A stretch of DNA of 64,000 bases from Mesorhizobium sp. (GTDB lineage: Bacteria > Pseudomonadota > Alphaproteobacteria > Rhizobiales > Rhizobiaceae). Every line of letters starts with the position of its first letter. The stretch's first letter is position 1. The notes beneath the pieces are model-generated. The model ran no database searches, was not told the DNA's origin, and saw only the letters and a program-made list of their open reading frames with translations. The stretch spans positions 1 to 64,000 of the forward strand of contig SAQE01000023.1 in NCBI GenBank assembly GCA_004020545.1, read 5' to 3'. Shown piece after piece: positions 59,494 to 64,000 of the stretch. Made by a program: the position numbers and the translations under genes.

Positions 59494-60948
59494 TCACGCG
59501 GTTACCGCCCTGATCGCCGGATAAAGCGCGCGGTAGCGCTGATAGGCATCCGCGAAGGCGCCGCCGAGGCCGGCATCCGGTTCGATCGTGGCGTCGGTCG
59601 CCGGCGCGGTGCAGACGGCAAGCGGATCGGCACTAGTCGCGGCGATCAGGCCGAGGCGCGCCGCGCCGAAGGCGGCGCCGAAATCGCCGTCGGCCGGAAT
59701 GTCGACCGGCAGCTGAAGCGCGGTGGCGATCGCCTTCAGCCAGTAGCGCGAACGCGAGCCGCCGCCGATCGCGGTCACTCGGCTAAGCGTCGTGCCGGCC
59801 GTCTTCAGCGCTTCGAGACTGTCGCGGAAGGCGAAGGCGACGCCTTCGAGCACGGCCTGCGTCAGCACCGCGCGGCTCGATTGATGCGCCAGCCCGGTGA
59901 ACGACCCGCGGATGGCGGAATCGTTGTGCGGCGTGCGCTCACCCGAGAGATAAGGCAGGAAGGTGACGCCCGTCGGCGCCTTGAGTGTGTCGCCGAGCTC
60001 GCCGGTCAGGTCGCCGGCGCCTTTGCCGGTGATCTCCGACAGCCAGTTGAGCGAATCGGTGGCCGACAGAATGACGCCCATCTGGTGCCAGGTGGCGGGC
60101 AGCGCATGGCAGAACGTGTGCACCGCGCTTTCCGGATTGGGCAGATAGGACGCATTGGCGGCGAACAGCACCCCCGACGTGCCGAGCGACACGAAGGCGT
60201 GGCCGGCGCCGACCGTGCCCATGCCGCAGGCCGAAGCCGCATTGTCGCCGGCGCCGCCGGCAACCGGAATGCCGTCCGCGACACCCCATTTCGCCGCGAG
60301 CTCGGTGCGCAAGCCGCCGGCCTTCGCCGTGCCTTCGACCAGCGACGGCATATGCTTCTCGTCGAGCGATGTCGCTGCCAGCAGCTCGGGCGACCAGCGG
60401 CGCTTGCCGACATCGAGCCAGGAGGTGCCGGCCGAATCCGACATTTCCGAAATATGCTCGCCGGTCAGCCAGAGGCGCAGATAGTCTTTTGGCAACAGCA
60501 CCTTGGCCACCTTGGCGAAGATTGCCGGCTCGTTGTTCTTCACCCAGCTGAGCTTTGGCGCCGTGAAGCCCGGAAACACGATGTTGCCGGTGAGCCTGCG
60601 GAAGCGCGGGTCGGCGTCGAGCGCGGCCGCCTCGACATGGCTGCGCGTGTCGTTCCACAGGATGCAGGGGCGCAGCACCTTGTCCGAGGCATCGAGCAGG
60701 GTGGCGCCATGCATCTGGCCGGAAAGGCCGATGCCCCTGGCCGCCGCAAGTTCCTTCGGATGGGAAGCCTTGAGCTCGGCAATCGCCGTCTCGCAGGCCT
60801 CGATCCAGTGCGCCGGATCCTGCTCGGACCAGCCGGGATGCGGGCGCGAGACCTCGAGCGAGCCATGGCCGGAGGCGATGACATTCTGGCGATCATCGAT
60901 CAGCAGCGCCTTGACGCCCGATGTGCCCAGGTCGAGGCCGAGATACAT
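59494..60948 (-). CDS. xylB: Xylulokinase
   Basis: A 484-residue FGGY-family kinase. Motifs: phosphate loop YLGLDLGTSGVKALLIDD (residues 2-19), GLSGQMHGATLLDASDKVLR with the xylulose-kinase MHG, WNDTRSHVEA, catalytic GGAGDNAASACGMGTVG, and FRDSLEALKTAGTTLSRVTA then IGGGSRSRYWLKAIATAL. It phosphorylates xylulose to xylulose-5-phosphate. Its own promoter carries the xyl palindrome 22 bases upstream. It is not in one operon with xylA, since the SnoaL-like gene lies between, in opposite orientation. Confidence 0.96.
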   Translation of the reverse strand: MYLGLDLGTSGVKALLIDDRQNVIASGHGSLEVSRPHPGWSEQDPAHWIEACETAIAELKASHPKELAAARGIGLSGQMHGATLLDASDKVLRPCILWNDTRSHVEAAALDADPRFRRLTGNIVFPGFTAPKLSWVKNNEPAIFAKVAKVLLPKDYLRLWLTGEHISEMSDSAGTSWLDVGKRRWSPELLAATSLDEKHMPSLVEGTAKAGGLRTELAAKWGVADGIPVAGGAGDNAASACGMGTVGAGHAFVSLGTSGVLFAANASYLPNPESAVHTFCHALPATWHQMGVILSATDSLNWLSEITGKGAGDLTGELGDTLKAPTGVTFLPYLSGERTPHNDSAIRGSFTGLAHQSSRAVLTQAVLEGVAFAFRDSLEALKTAGTTLSRVTAIGGGSRSRYWLKAIATALQLPVDIPADGDFGAAFGAARLGLIAATSADPLAVCTAPATDATIEPDAGLGGAFADAYQRYRALYPAIRAVTA

Positions 60949-60969
60949 AATGTCCTCCCACTGCCATTA

Positions 60970-60992
60970 ATTTTTTCGGAACTCGAAAAAAT
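60970..60992. promoter_or_regulatory. Operator-like palindrome upstream of xylB
   Basis: ATTTTTTCG and CGAAAAAAT form a perfect 9-base dyad around GAACT. The inner TTTCG-N5-CGAAA equals the xylA site. It lies 22-44 bases before the xylB start, right for a repressor site overlapping the promoter or leader. Confidence 0.65.
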
Positions 60993-61030
60993 CTGGCTTG
61001 GCCAGTTCTTATGACAAGATCCGCCTCGGG

Positions 61031-62356
61031 TCAATTCTCTGACAAATCGGCCGCGCGTCGCGAGAACAGCGCCGACAGCGGGCTGTCCGGCCGTGCCAGC
61101 TGGCGCTCGGCGGTCAACGCCCGCGCCAGTGCGCGATCACCGGCGTGAAGCGCGGCCTCGATCAGCGTCAGGTCGATCACGTCGCGCTGCGCGTGGCTGC
61201 CGCCGAAGCGATGGGCAATCGAGCGGATCGGCCGGATCAGGCGCACCGCTTCGTCATAGCTGCCCGCGCCGAATGCCTTGATGGCCATGGTCAGGGGATG
61301 GCCGACGTCACGCGTGAAAGCGGCATTGTCGTCATTGCCATGCATCGCGTCGCGCTGCGCTTCGATCAAGGTCTGCGCCGGTCCCTCCAGCCCGGCGCCG
61401 ACAAAGGCCATCATCGCATGCGCGTCGTTGAAGGCGTAATTGCCGGCGGCGGCCTTAGGCGCCCAGTTCGCGGCGAGCACCGCCCAGCGGTCGCCGACGT
61501 CGACGCCACCGAGATTGAGACGCCACAGGATCGCCGAGGCATCGACCATGTTGAGCGCCAATGTCGAGCGGTCGCCGTAGATCGGCCCGTCATAGAGCCG
61601 CAGCACCTCGTCGATCTCGCCGAGGTCGTAGTGAAACAGCGCCAGATGCCACCAATTGTGGATCTTGAGGAAGCTGTCCTTCGTCCAAGCCTCCGGGTTG
61701 GCGCGCATCCAGGCGATGCCGTCCTTTTGCCGGCTCTGCATTTCCATGACATGCGCCACCGCGTGCTGCGCCCAGCCGTCGCGCGGCTCGATCTCGACCG
61801 CCTGCCGGCCGAAGCTCTCGGCACGGGCATAGTCGCCCATCTCCTCCAGGCCAAAGGCCTGCATGCCGAGAATGGCGTGATAGCCCGGCATGCCCCTTTG
61901 CCAGGCCGGCAGCGCCCGGCCGATGCGGTCGCGCAGCATGCGGGCATTGCCGGTGAAGAAATCGATCTGGTGTCCGACCTGCAGCGCCAGCGCGTCAAGC
62001 GGGTTGTCGATCGCGATGTCCTCCACGATGCGGGCGGCCTCGTGCCAGCGTCCGCCGGCAAGATGGCCGAGAGCTGCGACATGCGCCTGCTCGCGCGTGG
62101 TGGCGACAAGCGGCAGCGCCGCTTCGTGGCAGGTTCGCGCGACAGCCGTTGCCTCCCGTTCGGTGGCGAGCCCGAACAGATAGCCCTTGAACACATGCGC
62201 CATGACGAAGCCGGGGTCGTCGGCGATCGCGCGGTCGATTGCAGCGACCGGATCGCCGATGAAGCACTGCAGCTCACGGATGGCTCTGGCGTAGGACGGA
62301 AACCCGGCTTCGGTCGCGCCTGAATAGGTCAGGCCGAATGCGTCCTTCAGCGCCAT
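61031..62356 (-). CDS. TTC38-like tetratricopeptide repeat protein
   Basis: A 441-residue all-helical protein of the TTC38 family. Hallmarks are the N-terminal YARAIRELQCFIGDPVAAID, FVMAHVFKGYLFGLATERE, ALQVGHQIDFFTGNARMLRD, GYHAILGMQAFGLEEMGDYA and HNWWHLALFHYDLGEIDEVL. Its repeats are TPR-like helix hairpins; the family's function is not established in bacteria. No signal peptide, so cytoplasmic. It is 82 bases upstream of xylB in the same direction, but the palindrome and promoter in between suggest separate transcription. Confidence 0.87.
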   Translation of the reverse strand: MALKDAFGLTYSGATEAGFPSYARAIRELQCFIGDPVAAIDRAIADDPGFVMAHVFKGYLFGLATEREATAVARTCHEAALPLVATTREQAHVAALGHLAGGRWHEAARIVEDIAIDNPLDALALQVGHQIDFFTGNARMLRDRIGRALPAWQRGMPGYHAILGMQAFGLEEMGDYARAESFGRQAVEIEPRDGWAQHAVAHVMEMQSRQKDGIAWMRANPEAWTKDSFLKIHNWWHLALFHYDLGEIDEVLRLYDGPIYGDRSTLALNMVDASAILWRLNLGGVDVGDRWAVLAANWAPKAAAGNYAFNDAHAMMAFVGAGLEGPAQTLIEAQRDAMHGNDDNAAFTRDVGHPLTMAIKAFGAGSYDEAVRLIRPIRSIAHRFGGSHAQRDVIDLTLIEAALHAGDRALARALTAERQLARPDSPLSALFSRRAADLSEN

Positions 62357-62472
62357 GCCATGTCCTCGCTGATCGCGACTTTACTGTTCGGACTGTGATC
62401 CTAGAGCATCGCCAACCAACCCGCCAACCGTGGACGACACGACTTCGTAGCTACCGCGCTATGCGCACGGCC

Positions 62473-63096
62473 TCAATTCCCCGAGCGCATCGCCACCGTG
62501 GCGATGCCGGCGCCGACCAGCAACGTTCCGCCGGTGCGGTTGAAGATGCCGATAGCCTTCGGGTTGCGCACGATCGCGCGGGCCCTGGATGCCACCAGCG
62601 CATAGCCGAAGGCGTTGGTGAAGGCGAGCGCCAGGAAAGTCGTCTCGAAGATCAGCATCTGCGTCCAGAAATCGGCGTGGCGGTCGAGGAACTGCGGCAG
62701 GAAGGCGACGAAGAAGGTGATGCTCTTCGGGTTGAGCGCGGTGACCAGCCAGGCATGCGCCATCATCCTTGCCGCCGACACCACATCGGTGCGCGGTTCG
62801 GCCTTGAGGGCGCCGCCGGCGCGGAACAGTTTGATGCCGAGATAGATCAGATAGCCGGCGCCGATCACCTTGAGCATCGTGAACACGGTGGCCGAGGCGG
62901 CGAGCAGCGCGCCGATGCCCAGCATCGACAGCGTCATTGCGGTGAAGTCGCCGAGCGCGACGCCGACCGCCATCGGCAACGCGGTGCGCCAGCCCTGGCC
63001 AAGCGCATAGGAGACGACCAGGAGGATCGTCGGGCCCGGGATGACGAGAAGAATGGTGGAGGCGGCGGCGAACGCAGCCCAGTTTTCGAAGGACAT
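62473..63096 (-). CDS. LysE/RhtB family amino-acid exporter
   Basis: A 207-residue inner-membrane protein with about six hydrophobic segments. The N-terminal family motif is ASTILLVIPGPTILLVVSYA (residues 12-31, with the P-G-P-T), then GQGWRTALPMAVGVALGD, and later TALNPKSITFFVAFLPQFLD. These proteins export basic or hydrophobic amino acids and homoserine lactones; the substrate is unknown. The ATG at 63096 has AAGGAGTAAGGAA upstream, which settles the start against the longer open frame. Confidence 0.92.
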   Translation of the reverse strand: MSFENWAAFAAASTILLVIPGPTILLVVSYALGQGWRTALPMAVGVALGDFTAMTLSMLGIGALLAASATVFTMLKVIGAGYLIYLGIKLFRAGGALKAEPRTDVVSAARMMAHAWLVTALNPKSITFFVAFLPQFLDRHADFWTQMLIFETTFLALAFTNAFGYALVASRARAIVRNPKAIGIFNRTGGTLLVGAGIATVAMRSGN

Positions 63097-63326
63097 TTCC
63101 TTACTCCTTGAGCGCAAAGAACAGGATAAATCCCGGGGTCGTCGCGATTGTAAAGAGGGCGTGCTGAGAATCTTCAGCACCTGTCTGGTGTCTTTCCTGC
63201 AACCGGGTAACGGGCCGTTAGGGTTAAGCCCGGCTCCAGCCTCTTCATCCTTTTTCAACCATGACCGATGAAAATGCCCCCATCCGGCCGGACCGTGCTT
63301 CCCGCCGACAGCGTAGGGTTTGGTGT

Positions 63327-64000
63327 ATGCGCGAGTTGCCGCAAAGTCTGACGCCGCCTTCGAACGGCGACACAATCGAAACCGAAATTCAGCTTTCCCG
63401 CCGCGCCATGCTTTCCGGCGCAGGGGCCCTGGCGCTGCTCGGCATCGCCGGATGTAGCACCACCGACACGCTCGACCTGCCACAATTGCAGATCGACGAC
63501 ACCACGACCGGCTCGGTGCATCCTATGCGTCCGGCGATCAGCGTCGACAAGAACATCACCGGCCCGGACGTGATGTATGCTTCCCTCGCCGACGGCGGCT
63601 TCCAGGTGCCTGCCGTGCCCTGGCAGAAGGTCAAGCCGGAGTTCCGCCGCCAGATCGTCGTCGACAAGACCGGCGAGGCGCCCGGCACCATCGTCGTACA
63701 TCTGCAGGAGCGCATGCTCTATCTGGTCCAGCCGGGCGGCGACGCCATCCGCTACGGTGTCGGCATCGGCAAGGACGGCTTCCGCTGGTCGGGCCGCGCC
63801 AATATCCAGTACGGCCGCGAATGGCCGGTCTGGACGCCGCCGCCGGAAATGATCCAGCGCAAGCCGGAGCTGGTGAAATGGCAGGGCGGCCAGCCCGGCG
63901 GCCTCACCAACCCGCTGGGAGCGCGGGCGCTCTACATCTACCAGAACGGCAAGGATACCGGATACCGCATCCACGGCTCGCCGGAATGGTGGAGCATCGG
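63327..64000 (+). CDS. L,D-transpeptidase (YkuD), N-terminal part, runs off window
   Basis: An incomplete gene of at least 224 codons, open to the window end. After a basic start comes a twin-arginine-like LSRRAML and hydrophobic SGAGALALLGIAGC whose final cysteine forms a lipobox, so the product is an exported lipoprotein. The YkuD domain begins at about residue 110 (IVVDKTGEAPGTIVVHLQER, MLYLVQPGGDAIRYGVGIGK), continues through TPPPEMIQRKPEL, and the substrate-loop YRIHGSPEWWSIG ends the window just before the expected catalytic cysteine motif. It cross-links peptidoglycan or anchors lipoproteins. In-frame ATGs at 63261, 63327 and 63408 are alternatives. Confidence 0.85.
   Translation, partial: MRELPQSLTPPSNGDTIETEIQLSRRAMLSGAGALALLGIAGCSTTDTLDLPQLQIDDTTTGSVHPMRPAISVDKNITGPDVMYASLADGGFQVPAVPWQKVKPEFRRQIVVDKTGEAPGTIVVHLQERMLYLVQPGGDAIRYGVGIGKDGFRWSGRANIQYGREWPVWTPPPEMIQRKPELVKWQGGQPGGLTNPLGARALYIYQNGKDTGYRIHGSPEWWSI

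Overview
The window is GC-rich, densely coded alphaproteobacterial DNA. Gene content (purine/ureide and carnitine catabolism, binding-protein ABC importers, MatB/MatR-like pair, XylA/XylB) and several families of palindromic intergenic repeats with a CTCCCCCTCAAGGGGGGAG core point to the order Rhizobiales, most likely a Mesorhizobium-like chromosome. No symbiosis, phage, IS, CRISPR, tRNA or rRNA genes were seen. The assignment rests on gene content and repeats only.

Layout. (1) 1-8305: DUF2000-type gene and divergent AraC regulator, a MarR regulator, a COG0523 metallochaperone GTPase followed by a WD40 protein, a class III aminotransferase overlapping a glutamine-synthetase-like ligase, and a UdgX-type uracil-DNA-binding protein. 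(2) 8602-26468: a nearly complete purine-to-glyoxylate pathway. The leftward group is puuD, guaD, a UPF0303 gene and glycerate 2-kinase, with a divergent LysR gene. The second leftward group is uraH, xdhA, xdhB, xdhC. A rightward operon divergent from it encodes a PuuE-UraD fusion, ureidoglycine aminohydrolase, ureidoglycolate lyase and a cytidine-deaminase-fold enzyme. Two luciferase-like monooxygenases and a PhzF protein sit between them. The allantoate-hydrolysing step is not in the window. (3) 26580-37712: an amino-sugar regulon. A sugar ABC importer, a Gfo/Idh/MocA enzyme and murQ run leftward; nagK, a GntR regulator, a SIS enzyme and nagA run rightward. The shared promoter region carries matching TGGTATT direct repeats at both ends. 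(4) 37734-41078: malonyl-CoA synthetase, a MatR-like regulator and ribulose-phosphate epimerase. (5) 41209-46919: a two-gene operon for large exported proteins with DUF11-like and cysteine-rich modules. (6) 47292-56319: a probable gamma-butyrobetaine/carnitine to glycine-betaine cluster with a divergent GlxA-type regulator. (7) 56300-64000: a HAD phosphatase, a small unknown gene, xylA and xylB sharing a TTTCG-N5-CGAAA palindrome, a TTC38-like protein, a LysE-type exporter and a truncated L,D-transpeptidase.

The clusters form a scavenging chromosome segment: each pathway takes up or degrades a nitrogen-rich compound (purines, amino sugars, quaternary amines) and feeds glyoxylate, fructose-6-phosphate, acetoacetate and betaine into central metabolism. 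Start codons were re-chosen from ribosome binding sites and family length where the longest frame was implausible. All functions are read from protein sequence by eye, without database searches.
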